Source of the DNA: a virus
Virus record (IMG/VR): IMGVR_UViG_3300044638_001847
Coordinates: 1 to 44,471 of that record
DNA length: 44,471 bases
Reading direction: 5' to 3' (one strand)
Part shown: piece by piece, positions 13,628 through 23,700 of the stretch
Position numbering within the stretch: the stretch's first letter is position 1
Layout of the letters: each line of letters begins with the position of its first letter
Notes under the pieces: generated by a model
Seen by the model: only the letters and a program-made list of their open reading frames with translations
What the model was told of the DNA's origin: nothing
Databases searched by the model: none
Made by a program: the position numbers and the translations under genes

Positions 13628-14220
13628 ATCCTTATAAAATTTAATCCTTTACTTTTTCCATTAGCAATAGGTCTCTCATGATTACTATTAGCATTTACTG
13701 TTCTATAACTAGCATTAAATATTTCAGGCGTCTCCCACATATAGCATTCAATACCTGTTGTAAGCTCTCTAACCCTCATGGATGATTCTCTACAAGCTTC
13801 TTTTTGTCTTTGCCTAGTTATTTCACTTATTTGTATTCCTCTTTCTTTTCTTGTTCTTGATATTTTTTCTCTAGTTTCCTTATCATGTACTCTTCCTATT
13901 GAATAGGAGATAAGCATATGTTTTAATTTTTTCTTTGTTTCATCAGAATGCTTTAATCCAAAAGCTCCTTCTCCTCCTAAAGTAATATTACACAAATTTT
14001 TAACTCCTATAGATGAAATTAAAAACTTCTCCATTTCTTTTGCTGCATCTAAGCTTATGTTTTCAGATATAATATCAACTTTTAATCCGTATTTATTACA
14101 TCTTCTTTTCCAATGTATATTCCTTCTGCTTTTATCATAAGCTCTCCGTACATTACTACCAATACCAACATAATATATGTCATTGGTATCAGGTGTCATA
14201 TGTATATAAACTACTGCCAT
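13624..14220 (-). CDS. GIY-YIG homing endonuclease
   Basis: The 198-residue protein starts MAVVYIHMTPDTNDIYYVGIG, a GIY-YIG variant (VYI...YVGIG). It continues with RRAYDKSRRNIHW, KEMEKFLISSIG (catalytic Glu) and NLCNITLGGEGAFG, all features of the phage-type GIY-YIG nuclease domain (about 1-95). Two NUMOD3-like DNA-binding motifs follow (GLKHSDETKKKL, GRVHDKETREKI), then a C-terminal NUMOD/HTH-like part. Such enzymes cut a homing site in phage DNA and are copied by repair. Base composition is more AT-rich than the neighbouring fibre genes, consistent with separate acquisition. It lies directly behind a truncated gene copy. Confidence 0.9.
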   Translation of the reverse strand: MAVVYIHMTPDTNDIYYVGIGSNVRRAYDKSRRNIHWKRRCNKYGLKVDIISENISLDAAKEMEKFLISSIGVKNLCNITLGGEGAFGLKHSDETKKKLKHMLISYSIGRVHDKETREKISRTRKERGIQISEITRQRQKEACRESSMRVRELTTGIECYMWETPEIFNASYRTVNANSNHERPIANGKSKGLNFIRI

Positions 14221-14360
14221 CCGATTTCTACAACTGCAGCAACTCCGTTTCCGTAGGCTTCGTGTTTTTCTCCGTTGAACTCAACGTCTACAAGTATGCC
14301 TTTTGCTTTAAGGTCGGCAATTGCTTGTTCCTTGTTTTCGTATGTTAGCTTATAAATCAT
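14211..14360 (-). pseudogene. Truncated N-terminal paralogue next to homing endonuclease
   Basis: The ORF encodes MIYKLTYENKEQAIADLKAK, then GILVDVEF and AYGNGVAAVVEIGWQ-stop, 49 residues. About half of its residues match the first 49 residues of the 116-aa protein at 13277-13627, and the match stops right after 'VVxIG', where the homing endonuclease start codon begins (10-nt overlap). The C-terminal half is missing. It may be a remnant of the endonuclease insertion or a functional short version. Start is coupled (ATGA) to the upstream 651-aa gene. Confidence 0.7.
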
Positions 14361-16312
14361 ATCGTTGTAAGTTGTGCGAGTTGGTCGTTAGTTAGGCGGG
14401 TTTGCCAAAGGGCTGCTGCGTTTATGTTATCAGCTAATTTGAAGGGGTCTGAATTAAATCTTTCGCCTAATAAAACTTGACTGCAAGTCGGCACGTTTCC
14501 GCTTGTATCGGTTCCTATTAAAACACCGTTAACATATAAAGCGAAGTCATTTTGCTTGTAAGCAAATGCAATTTTGTATCTTCCACTTGTTATTGTTGGC
14601 GTAAAAATTTCAGAAACCGTGGCGCCCGCAAATTGAACCAAAGTATATACTTTATTATTGACACCCGAAGTAGGTCGGTCAATCCCCACTATTATGCAAT
14701 TATCAATATTATTAACATTGTTATTTATAGTAATTAAACCAACTACGGGACTTCCATCTTCATTCTTTATTGTTACATAAGCATCAACAAACAAAGTCCC
14801 CTCCGTTTGACCGATAAGCGAACTAATACCCGTCTTTGATATTACGTCAGCGTTGCGTGTTACACTTGCTGAGGTTGTAGGTATGTATGAGGTAGCGTAT
14901 GAACCTTGTTCAGTTTGGAAACCCCAAATATTAACAGATGTTGAAAGAGTATTTACTTCACCACTAATTGATGTTGCCGATGTTACAAGCATTAATATAT
15001 CAACGGTAGAAGTTGTAGATGTAGCTTGTCCCGTAATAGAACAACGATACCAACCATTACCTGCGTCTTCAATTTTTGCAGTTGTAGCCGAACCAAAAGA
15101 ACCTACTACACCATTATTCAAATCAAAATTTGCCCATACATTTACTCCAAATGCAGGTGTAAAACCTTGTAGTTGTATAAAATTATTTGTATTTTTTTTG
15201 GCATAAGTTGATATAGTATATATATTTCCGCTTACAACTGAATATACTGTATTGTATATATAATGATTTGTATTAATTCCATTTCCAATTAAGGTATCAG
15301 CATTCTGTGTTCCATCGGGCGAAATATTACTATTTGCCGTTACAGTTACATTATCTTTTGCCCACGCAACACTATCAAAAGACGAACTCTGCAAGACAAG
15401 ATTAGTCCTCTGCGGTTCTACTAACAAACTTGGACAATTACCGTTTGAGTAGTCAAGACGTGGAATGTTAAGCCTTGTTTCCGTTTTTTGGTAATCCTTG
15501 ATTGTACCCTCGTTAAGTTGACCTCCCCAAATGAATGCTCCTGAAGTTCCATTTCCTAAATATGAGAATGTCCCATCAGCTGAACATAAGCCAATTCTTA
15601 ATGCACTTGCACTTGTTATTGATACCGTGATAGTACATCTGAACCAATCATTTCCAACGCTTTCAATTGTAGCGTTAATAGGTGCAGAAATAATGTTTAC
15701 TCCTAATGTGCCACTTGTTAAATTGAAACATTTCCCTTGACCAACTGAATCTGCATAAGCATAAACGAATGTTCGCTCTCCTTTTTTAGCATAAAAACTA
15801 AAAGTATTCACCCCATTAGCAGTTGCATTTTGATAAACGTGATGGCTATCATTTGCGGTGTTTTCAATTAATTTACTTGCGGTTGTTGTTCCGTTTGGTG
15901 CGGTAGCAATATTAGATGAAATTGTAGCTTCATTTTTTACCCAAATTACATTGCTAAAATCTTGCGAGTACGTCAACAAATTATAAGGCACTAACTCAAC
16001 CAACCCCGCACTATTTACTCGGGTTGCAGTTGTTGCTCTTGTTACGGACATATCGCCTGCTCCCGTATTTGGGATCACTGAGTATAGTTTACCTTCCTTA
16101 TATGAATTAGGAGTAACAACTAATGAAGCTGATTTTAGTAAAGTACCTAAACCATTTAGAGTATTATACTCACAGTTGTCTGATTCAGTAACTCCGCCAT
16201 CATCATTAGCCCTAGCATTTAGTCCATAGGTTAATGATCTAGGCACATTAAAGTTTACGCTAGTGCCATCGTCCGTTCCAGACTGCTTATATAAATTGAT
16301 TTTGGTACCCAT
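14357..16312 (-). CDS. Tail protein with tandem carbohydrate-binding-like modules and LamG-like C-terminus
   Basis: The 651-residue protein has an N-terminal attachment region (1-110). Two homologous beta-sandwich modules follow: the first opens NLLTYSQDFSNVIWVKN (about 111), the second NLVLQSSSFDSVAWAKDN (about 305). Both contain FYAKKGE or YAKKNTN and a closing 'GNDWFRC' / 'GNGWYRCSI'. The end (about 490-651) looks like a LamG/concanavalin fold (GRYKIAFAYKQNDFALYVNG, then AALWQTRLTNDQLAQLTTI). Such proteins bind host glycans. It probably works as an adsorption protein together with the other fibre genes. Confidence 0.7.
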   Translation of the reverse strand: MGTKINLYKQSGTDDGTSVNFNVPRSLTYGLNARANDDGGVTESDNCEYNTLNGLGTLLKSASLVVTPNSYKEGKLYSVIPNTGAGDMSVTRATTATRVNSAGLVELVPYNLLTYSQDFSNVIWVKNEATISSNIATAPNGTTTASKLIENTANDSHHVYQNATANGVNTFSFYAKKGERTFVYAYADSVGQGKCFNLTSGTLGVNIISAPINATIESVGNDWFRCTITVSITSASALRIGLCSADGTFSYLGNGTSGAFIWGGQLNEGTIKDYQKTETRLNIPRLDYSNGNCPSLLVEPQRTNLVLQSSSFDSVAWAKDNVTVTANSNISPDGTQNADTLIGNGINTNHYIYNTVYSVVSGNIYTISTYAKKNTNNFIQLQGFTPAFGVNVWANFDLNNGVVGSFGSATTAKIEDAGNGWYRCSITGQATSTTSTVDILMLVTSATSISGEVNTLSTSVNIWGFQTEQGSYATSYIPTTSASVTRNADVISKTGISSLIGQTEGTLFVDAYVTIKNEDGSPVVGLITINNNVNNIDNCIIVGIDRPTSGVNNKVYTLVQFAGATVSEIFTPTITSGRYKIAFAYKQNDFALYVNGVLIGTDTSGNVPTCSQVLLGERFNSDPFKLADNINAAALWQTRLTNDQLAQLTTI

Positions 16313-16315
16313 AAA

Positions 16316-16864
16316 TTAGTATGTGTATGCAATCAGTAATTCAGCTCCTGCTGTAGTAGCGTTATAATAGAAATTGCTTGCAGCAAAAAAGTTATTAATG
16401 TCTCCTGCATCAAATGAAATAGTCTCTCCCGGCTTAACTGTAATACTACTAAAATTAGCATCAGAAGAAATAGTAGCATTAGCAGTACCAACATTAGCAA
16501 ATGAAATACTATTTACTTTTTCAATAATAGAAGAAGATGTAGTTACTCTAATTGATTGACTCTTCTTTTGAATACCTGATGAGCTGATAACAACCGCATT
16601 AGAAATCCATGATGAAATATCATTTACAGCTTGTGCAGCACCCGTAGTAGTATCAGTCCAAGTTGGTTGATTACTAATATCAACTAAGTACAAACGAAGA
16701 GAGTTATTCTTATCGTTAGCAATGAAGTTAATAGAAACATAGTATTTCCCTTTTACAGTATCAAATGCAAAAGAAATGCTTTTAAATGTCTGGAACTCAT
16801 AGTACTCTACAAGATTAGAGTAAGTTAATTTGAGTTGACCATTGGTATTTGTAACAGTATACAT
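16316..16864 (-). CDS. Beta-rich tail-region structural protein
   Basis: The 182-residue protein begins MYTVTNTNGQLKLTYSNLVE and is Ser/Thr/Asn-rich. It has a strand pattern FDTVKGKYYVSINFI and a C-terminal part 'ISSDANFSSITVKPGETISFDAG' when split into strands. No signal peptide, no enzymatic residues, no family recognised. It lies in a tight run of tail genes and is most likely a minor virion or fibre component. Confidence 0.55.
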   Translation of the reverse strand: MYTVTNTNGQLKLTYSNLVEYYEFQTFKSISFAFDTVKGKYYVSINFIANDKNNSLRLYLVDISNQPTWTDTTTGAAQAVNDISSWISNAVVISSSGIQKKSQSIRVTTSSSIIEKVNSISFANVGTANATISSDANFSSITVKPGETISFDAGDINNFFAASNFYYNATTAGAELLIAYTY

Positions 16865-16874
16865 TTTTTAATTT

Positions 16875-17438
16875 TTAAGTAGTAATTCGAATATAGTAAC
16901 AATCATTAGCTCTGCGTCCAACAGCATCAGTAACACGAACCTTAACTAAGGCATCACTAGGAGATGATGTAAGCGCAAGATTAACACTAGACCCTGTAGA
17001 AGATCCAGAAATAGTAACTTGAGCTCTAGAGTCCTGAATAAACCATTGGTAAGTATAAGGAGCAATACCGCCTGATGGAGTAGCTAACAATGTCGTTGGA
17101 CTTGTTCTAGTGATATCTACATAAACTTGTTGAGTCAAAGCAGTATTAATACTATTTAATTCAGATATGATAGCATCAATTACTTGCTGAATAGAATAAG
17201 TTCCAGGAGTTAATCCAAATGGATTGTCTACTCCAATTACAACGCTAGTCATATTATCTAATGCATTTACCATGTTAGTGGTGTATGCCTCAAGCAAAGC
17301 TAGAATATCATTTAAAGAAGCCCCACAAGGAACCTCCAATACGTTTAGTTGTCCATCAAATACCGTGATGTCTGATGTCTTATTAGGACAGTTATCAGAA
17401 CAAGAACAGCTTTTGCTTCCGCAGTTAGTACAGCTCAT
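16875..17438 (-). CDS. Cys-rich N-terminus plus Ig/PKD-like domain, tail protein
   Basis: The protein has 187 residues. The first 17 residues contain five cysteines (MSCTNCGSKSCSCSDNC), then a helical region (about 40-100) and a C-terminal Ig-like fold (about 105-187) with GGIAPYTYQWFIQ and VRVTDAVGRR, the signature of PKD/SprB-type repeats of Bacteroidota surface proteins. The Cys cluster suggests metal binding or cross-linking. Neighbours are three more Cys-rich tail proteins. Confidence 0.6.
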   Translation of the reverse strand: MSCTNCGSKSCSCSDNCPNKTSDITVFDGQLNVLEVPCGASLNDILALLEAYTTNMVNALDNMTSVVIGVDNPFGLTPGTYSIQQVIDAIISELNSINTALTQQVYVDITRTSPTTLLATPSGGIAPYTYQWFIQDSRAQVTISGSSTGSSVNLALTSSPSDALVKVRVTDAVGRRANDCYYIRITT

Positions 17439-17441
17439 ATC

Positions 17442-17831
17442 TTAACAGTTACAGTTTTCATTCAAATTATTCATTAAGCATTGCTCAGTCTCCTCGCATA
17501 AAACGCCATAAGGCAAACAATGCAATACATTTAGTATCAAATGTTGCTTAGCTAAATCAGTCCACTCAGGACCACATTTAAAACCAAACAACTCCTTGCT
17601 ACGAATAGCAGAAATATCAGATACTAGTTGATACTTCTTTTTCTTTATAAAATTACTAAATCTTGGCGTATAGTAATTACAGCAGTCAAAACATTCAACT
17701 CCTTTTATTGAAAAGTAAGTAATTGTCTGACCGTCATTCGTTGTTTCAACTGCATTAGAGTATGCCCCATAAGGGCAATCCCCTGTTGCGTTAGAGTACG
17801 ATACCGTTGTTATACAGTTTTCTACGCTCAT
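17442..17831 (-). CDS. Cys-rich small tail-region protein
   Basis: The 129-residue protein has about a dozen cysteines, including VECFDCCNYY and a C-terminal ENCNC. The rest is helical (SDISAIRSKELFGFKCGPEW). No known domain. The Cys spacing is different from that of its neighbours. It lies between the collagen-like and the Ig-like tail genes and is probably part of the same appendage. The low number of clear homologous motifs makes the function open. Confidence 0.55.
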   Translation of the reverse strand: MSVENCITTVSYSNATGDCPYGAYSNAVETTNDGQTITYFSIKGVECFDCCNYYTPRFSNFIKKKKYQLVSDISAIRSKELFGFKCGPEWTDLAKQHLILNVLHCLPYGVLCEETEQCLMNNLNENCNC

Positions 17832-17834
17832 ATA

Positions 17835-18986
17835 TTAAAATTTACGGATAGCTCTTACTCCCATCCAATTGGATATAAATGCACCAGCATAAGTGTAGTA
17901 CTCGCCCCAAATTGCAACAGGCATTTGAGTTGGCCAGAAAGTACTTGTCCAATATATAGTTTGAGGATCTATAATGTCACCAGTTGCAGATAATATAGAC
18001 GAATTAATAGCAAAAGCATTTTGTTTAATTGCCATCATTTCATATAAAGATGGTAAATACCAATCTGACTTACCTCCATAAACTAATTGGTCACATATAT
18101 ACGCAGAATAATTTTGATCAACAGCAGAAGGTACTCCATAAAATGAAACAAGTGCAGCTGTATTTGCAGTTCCATCCATGTTTGAGTTTACAGCTGGATA
18201 CAATCCATTTGATTGAGGTTTCCAAGGAATATAATCTACTACTCCAGTTCCAGGATTCCATGTTATTTTATTTTCACATAAAATAAGTCCATGTTCAACA
18301 CCTAATGAATCTTTCCATAAATGAGCAATAGTACCACCTTCATATTTCTCACCAATCCAATGAACAAATGATCCAGCAGAAACAGGACCAGCAGGACCAG
18401 CAGGACCTTGAGGACCCGTAGCACCAATAGGACCAGCTACACCCTGAATTCCTTGTATTCCGGCAGGACCAACAGCACCCTGAGGACCAGTAGGACCAGT
18501 AGGACCGGCAGGACCAGCAGGACCAGTAGCACCATTTGCTCCAGCAGGACCCTGAATACCTTGTGGGCCATAAGCAGCTAAAGGTGACCAATTAGTAATG
18601 TCAAATGCAGGATTCAATGCTCCCGGACCCGAAACCGCATCAATACATAAATAAGAACCTCCTGCGTAAAATACAACATCATTTGGTGTATAAGACGAAG
18701 CAGCATTCCAATCACCTTCCCAAGTTAATCCAGCAGGTCCAATAGGTCCAGTAGGTCCCTGTGGTCCGGTAGGTCCAGTAAGTCCTTGAGGCCCAGTGGC
18801 TCCCTGTGGGCCAGCTACCCCTTGTGGTCCTTGGGGTCCAACAGGCAATGCTGTAATCAATTGACTACCTGATAGTTTCTTGGAAATAAATGCTCCACCC
18901 GGTTGTACTTCAGCAAGTTCAAATAAGTCACCAGCTTGAACAGCGGTGGTCTTAGCAGGTAATTGGGTTATCTTCTTATTACTCAT
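17835..18986 (-). CDS. Collagen-like fibre protein with CBM5/12-like and DUF1566-like domains
   Basis: The 383-residue protein has clear modules. Residues 1-48 are an attachment segment ([20 protein letters not shown]). Collagen Gly-x-y repeats occupy about 50-86 ([16 protein letters not shown] and so on). A chitin/carbohydrate-binding-like insert ([20 protein letters not shown] to TNWSPLA) spans 90-136, with more collagen repeats at 140-202. The C-terminal domain (about 207-383) has [17 protein letters not shown] and IYWTSTFWP, the DUF1566 (Lcl C-terminal-like) pattern. The collagen parts should trimerise into a rod, with the tip domain for binding. Prokaryotic collagens have no hydroxyproline. 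Confidence 0.85.
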   Translation of the reverse strand: MSNKKITQLPAKTTAVQAGDLFELAEVQPGGAFISKKLSGSQLITALPVGPQGPQGVAGPQGATGPQGLTGPTGPQGPTGPIGPAGLTWEGDWNAASSYTPNDVVFYAGGSYLCIDAVSGPGALNPAFDITNWSPLAAYGPQGIQGPAGANGATGPAGPAGPTGPTGPQGAVGPAGIQGIQGVAGPIGATGPQGPAGPAGPVSAGSFVHWIGEKYEGGTIAHLWKDSLGVEHGLILCENKITWNPGTGVVDYIPWKPQSNGLYPAVNSNMDGTANTAALVSFYGVPSAVDQNYSAYICDQLVYGGKSDWYLPSLYEMMAIKQNAFAINSSILSATGDIIDPQTIYWTSTFWPTQMPVAIWGEYYTYAGAFISNWMGVRAIRKF

Positions 18987-18987
18987 T

Positions 18988-19929
18988 TTAATTTAATTTT
19001 CTAAGGTTGTAGTATTCAGTTCTTCTATAATCTTCTTCTTCAGTAATTCTGTACTCGTTGTCACAGTCTGTTTGGATAACCCATGACGTGCCATCAAACA
19101 ACACGAAATACATCTCCCCATCTACTTCAAAAAAGTAATAAGGCTTACCATTTAAAGCTAACGTGTTTCCGTATTCGTCTTTTACAATTTCAGCAGTGTA
19201 TACATTTTCAGTAAATCCTTCCGGGCCTTGAACATTCATTGTAATCTGAAGTTGCTCATCACAGCATCCACACTCAACAGCACTAGTCTTGAATACATAT
19301 CCTGAAGAACCTACATTCTGAGTGTATATGTCTAATTCTACATTAGTGATTAGATCACGGAATGAACCAATAGGACAAGACAAATTCAATTCATTTATCT
19401 GACCTTTATCTTGATTTAGAATCATATCCTTTAATGTCCACTTTTCTGAAGTTGAATTAAAGTATATTAGGTAGTGACTAAGCGTCCCTAAAACATTTGC
19501 ATCAAATTCAAAAGTATGGTATCCATTAAGCATTTGACCATTAGAATACAAATTAAGGTACTGTCCGTCACCGTATAACAACAACAAAGACAAACATTCT
19601 GTATCCCATTCACATTGGCTTAATGGACAAGTAGATGATGATGGCAAAAGACCTAATAGTACTTTAGTGCTTGTTGTATCATCAATATAGTAAATCTCCC
19701 AATTGTTATTCACCTGACTAAAATTCATATAGCAAGGAACAGTAGGTGATGGGCTTATAGCGATATCATCGAAGCAAACAAAAAATGGGTACTCAGGAAC
19801 AGAACCCTCATGACCAGTAAATACAACTGAATCAATCATCAGTCCATTCTGATAGATATCAAGCTGAACACCGCAAGAACAATCTACAGCGGTATTACAA
19901 TCGTTAGTGTGATTACAGTTACAAGCCAT
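18988..19929 (-). CDS. Cys-rich tail-region protein
   Basis: The 313-residue protein opens [19 protein letters not shown], with five cysteines in 19 residues. Later clusters are [12 protein letters not shown] and VECGCCDEQ. The body consists of short beta repeats with acidic and aromatic residues, including two similar strand pairs ([15 protein letters not shown] and [18 protein letters not shown]), which suggests an internal duplication. The C-terminus is charged ([20 protein letters not shown]). No family recognised. It is coupled by one base to the 249-aa gene. Confidence 0.55.
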   Translation of the reverse strand: MACNCNHTNDCNTAVDCSCGVQLDIYQNGLMIDSVVFTGHEGSVPEYPFFVCFDDIAISPSPTVPCYMNFSQVNNNWEIYYIDDTTSTKVLLGLLPSSSTCPLSQCEWDTECLSLLLLYGDGQYLNLYSNGQMLNGYHTFEFDANVLGTLSHYLIYFNSTSEKWTLKDMILNQDKGQINELNLSCPIGSFRDLITNVELDIYTQNVGSSGYVFKTSAVECGCCDEQLQITMNVQGPEGFTENVYTAEIVKDEYGNTLALNGKPYYFFEVDGEMYFVLFDGTSWVIQTDCDNEYRITEEEDYRRTEYYNLRKLN

Positions 19930-20678
19930 TAGTTACAGCAACAAAGTGATTTAAGTATATCCATGTGCTTCTGAGCATTTGTCCAATCGAATGCACAAGC
20001 AGCAAACTCTAGTCCGTCTAAAGTAATTCGCATCTTCATAGCCTTCATAAATGATTTGTTGTCACACATATCTTTACAAGGGTTTGATTGCATACCACAG
20101 AACGCATCAGCAACAGCCTTACGATAGCAGTCTTCAATCGAGATACAGGTAATTACAATAGTCTGTGAAGTACAGTAACGAGTGTCACTACAATCACTAG
20201 TGTCAGTATAAACAGACCAATAAGTATGGTTCGTATCAAGAGCAGGGTCAACATTAGTAGAAGAGCCAACAGCTTTGTACAGAACACCGTTACGAAGTAC
20301 AATCGGCTGAAGAAATGCTTGATAATAAACATCGTCTTGCCAATTAGGATAAGTACATAATTCAACTTTCCATAAGCCATCCTCATCAGTGTTCGTAAAT
20401 GAATACGAAAACGTGTTATTAGAAATAGAATGAGGCGGTATGGTGAAATCCCTATTAGCAATATCAGAAGTAGCCATGATGTACGAACTACCGTCACCAC
20501 GTGTAATAGTAATGGTACGGCTAGTAAAGTCAGCAGACGCATGGCCCGGAAGATCGTTAGTTGAATAGTTGGACGTATCCTTGAAAGTAATCTTTTTGCA
20601 GTCGCAAGATACTTCTAATGAGCTACATCCGTCAACGAGTAACGAAGCTTTGAATGGATTGTTAATAGGTGTTGCCAT
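19929..20678 (-). CDS. Cys-rich, CBM5/12-like tail protein
   Basis: The 249-residue protein has Cys-rich ends (SLEVSCDCKKITF near 21-33; SLCCCN at the C-terminus) and a middle segment (about 113-158; NWQDDVYYQAFLQPIVLRNG, then LYKAV and YWSVY) with the W..Y....V...G..Y.......W pattern of CBM5/12-like carbohydrate-binding modules. A helical C-terminal part (AVADAFCGMQSNPCKDMC) follows. It is first in the tail-fibre run and preceded by a TAnnTTTG element, so it may head its own transcript. Probably an anchor or adaptor for the Cys-rich fibre set. Confidence 0.6.
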   Translation of the reverse strand: MATPINNPFKASLLVDGCSSLEVSCDCKKITFKDTSNYSTNDLPGHASADFTSRTITITRGDGSSYIMATSDIANRDFTIPPHSISNNTFSYSFTNTDEDGLWKVELCTYPNWQDDVYYQAFLQPIVLRNGVLYKAVGSSTNVDPALDTNHTYWSVYTDTSDCSDTRYCTSQTIVITCISIEDCYRKAVADAFCGMQSNPCKDMCDNKSFMKAMKMRITLDGLEFAACAFDWTNAQKHMDILKSLCCCN

Positions 20679-20693
20679 TTTTTGTTATTGTTA

Positions 20694-20701
20694 CAAATTT
20701 A
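20694..20701 (-). promoter_or_regulatory. TAnnTTTG element before the fibre operon
   Basis: On the minus strand the sequence is TAAATTTG, a match to TAnnTTTG, 15 nt before the ATG of the 249-aa tail gene, in a 47-nt AT-rich gap. No good TTTG -33 box is seen in the 17-25 nt upstream. If active it starts the fibre and lysis transcript. Confidence 0.5.
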
Positions 20702-20725
20702 AGTTTTTATTTAATTGTGTAATTT

Positions 20726-23700
20726 CTAGTACATTGAAGGATACATATTATCGTAATTAACATCGTATATATTATCGTACATTGAATTTTTCTTAGGTTT
20801 CTTAGCCGGCTTACCTGCGCCAATCTTACCTTCACTATCAAACTCTGCTTTCAATGATGGGTCTAACAAGATGTTAATCATATAGCGTGTAGCATCGCTG
20901 TCAGTCAAGATTTTACGTATTTCATCATCTGAGTATCCTAATCTTCTCATCTTATTGGTAAGCTCTCTAGCGGCTTTCAATTCATCAGCAACATCTTTAT
21001 TAGCCTGAACTCTTGCTTCCTCAAGATTCATTTTGGCCTCATTAAGCTTTTCTTTGGTTGTTTTGCGTCTGTCAAATTGATCCTGTACTTTTTCAAGTTC
21101 TTTTTTAGCATCTTGAAATTCTACCTTGTGCTCTCCTTGTATCTTGTCAAAGTGTTCAAATTTAATCTTAGAAGAATACTCTTTTCCAATGTCAACAGTT
21201 CTTGGCTTCATACCAAAGTACATATTCATCAATTCGTATCTAGGATCTTTATCAATTCCTGGTGATGCTTCTCCACCTTCTATAGCGTCAAGAAGTTTAC
21301 TTACCTGACCTACTACACCTGATGGTAATATTCTTTCACTTACGAAATACTCAAGCTTTTCAATAAAGCTCATTTTTTCAATAGTAGCTGATGCTTCACC
21401 GTACTTATCAAGGTTCATTAATGTTTCGGCTAATCCACCAACAAAAATATCTTGAGTGTAGTAAGGTTTAAGCAACTCATCTGCCATTGCATCAAATCCA
21501 TCTTCAGTCAACGCTCTGAAATACTTAAAGTAAAGTGTCTGAGGGTCAATTCTTGATAAATCTAAATACGTATGTAGTCCCTTTTTGTTATTGTCTAAGT
21601 GCAACAACATATTGTATTGACGGTATTCAGGCATTAATGAACGCATTGCTTCATCATCATCATCATCAAATCCTGATATAAATGCATTTACGGCATTGTA
21701 AATAGCATAAGATATAGTACTAGTAATTGCTAGACTAGATAATTTAGTTATTGATCTATAAGCTAATTTATTTGCCTCTTCTGAATAGCCTTCTTTTCTC
21801 ATTTGTCGGCTATCAGAAACCATTTTAATTGCATCAGTAATTATGTTTTTATCGTTGACTTTTGATTGGAAGTCGAACTGAATAAACGTACCGATTAATG
21901 GGAACTTAGAAAGCGCTTTGATGATATCAGGAGACCTATCGTATGTAGGCATTTGCTTACGTACATCAATAGCAGTCTTCTCACGCATACGCTCTTCTAT
22001 AACTTCAGGAGAAATACCCTGTTTAGCTAGAACAGAACCATATGTATCTAAGTTCTTTTGTTTTTCTTGCAAGTACATGACCGCTTTGAACATGGAGTCA
22101 GATAGAGCATAAGAAGCAGTCATAGCATCCCATGTATCACCCTTAAATTGTTTTGCCTTGCCTAATATTTGAGCAATTTTACCTTGAACTAATTCAGCTG
22201 GAATAGTGTTGTCAAATGCCGTTTCAGTAAGTTCTCTGAGCATTTCAACATCAATGTTTGTACCAATTACACCTGTTGATGTCAATTCTTCTAAAAGTAC
22301 TTTTGCTTTTTGTTGAGAAGTCAATTGACTAAAGTCACTTACCCCAAAGTATTTTTTTTGATCTTCACTCAATGCACCTATCACACCGCCTTTGTTATAC
22401 ATCGCTGAGTTATTGGCGATATTAGATATAGCACGAATAATAGTTGGAACTGTATTTAAGACAGCCGCAACAGAATTCTCTTTTGAAAATACTTTCTGGC
22501 TTGAGAATCCTTGCTCTAATGCTCTCATAGCACTAGTCATACCAAATGGCATATTTCCTGTTTTAAACAATTGGAAATAACCTGATATGTAGTTAGCTGC
22601 GTTGGATCCAATAGATAGTACAGTAAGATATGCTTTAGTCAATGATGATGCCGCTGTAGCCACACCAATCAAGCTATCTCCAGCCATACCCATAGTAGAC
22701 ATCTTCTTGTTCTTAGCCCTATCAAATATATTTAAAGGAGCAGCGCTAACGATATCTAGTAAGTTTGGGGTTCTGTCGTTAAGGAATCTATTCAACTCAG
22801 GAGAAACGTAATATCCACGTAATCTACTTCCTGGATCACTAATCAAAACAGTGTTATTACCTGATGCTTTTTTACTAGCTAAATAACCTGAATCGATAAT
22901 TCCTTGCTCCATCATTCCTTTGTAAAGAATCTCTGACTGCTTAGCAATAGTGTTTGCATAGTTAGTAGCAGGATCCTTAATCTCACGAAGGAACAATTTG
23001 TACGTTTCATCTAAGTTTTTCTTTTTCTTTAGCGCACTCTTAGCTTTTGATGATGTCAATGACTTCTGAGTGTGTACAAATGCGGATAAAGATTCACGAT
23101 CTTTTACAATCTCATTAAGGTGTCCGTAAATAGCCGCTTCATTAGCATTAAATTTAATGCCTGCATCAGATATATCCATTGGAGCATAGAAATCAAGTGA
23201 ACCTTGACCTGACCCTAATTTTACTTTTCTTAGATTAATTGGCGCTCCATTTAACTTAAGTTTTGCATTATCCTTAAGGAATTGCTTAAACTCATCCATG
23301 TTATTGAAGTTCAATGATTCTGTTTCAATACCAAATCCATTTTGGAATGTTACCTCAACACCTCCGGTTGGTGAAACTTTGTAATTGAGCTTAGATGCAG
23401 TTTGATAAGCACCATTGTATACCCAATCTAAAATTTGATTTCTTTCAGCCTCGCTAAATAGATTCATCCAATCACCCTTATAATTCCTTCCTGAGAACGC
23501 ATAATAAGATGTGTTGACATAGACATCGTTGTTACCTGTAATAGTTGCTGTAAGGTCCTCATTGAATAGCCCTGATGCAGCTAATTTAGCTTGAAGCATA
23601 TCAATCTGATTACGCATAGACTCAATTACCGGTTTAATCATTGCTTCAGCTTGAGCATCGCTAGAAAACCAATCAGCTCTTTTAACAGGGTCTGACAATG

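Noticed and set aside
13624-14360. Group I intron around the homing endonuclease
   Set aside because: No intron-like flanks are visible and the downstream copy has its own complete N-terminus, so it is a free-standing endonuclease gene.
18349-18591. Trp/Ser/Cys-repeat ORF (80 aa) on the minus strand
   Set aside because: It is a shifted frame of the collagen-like coding repeats (GGACCA-type DNA repeats); the collagen frame explains it.
18380-18860. Short repeats that could be taken for a CRISPR array or tandem repeat locus
   Set aside because: The repeat is the 9-nt Gly-x-y periodicity of collagen coding DNA without spacers.
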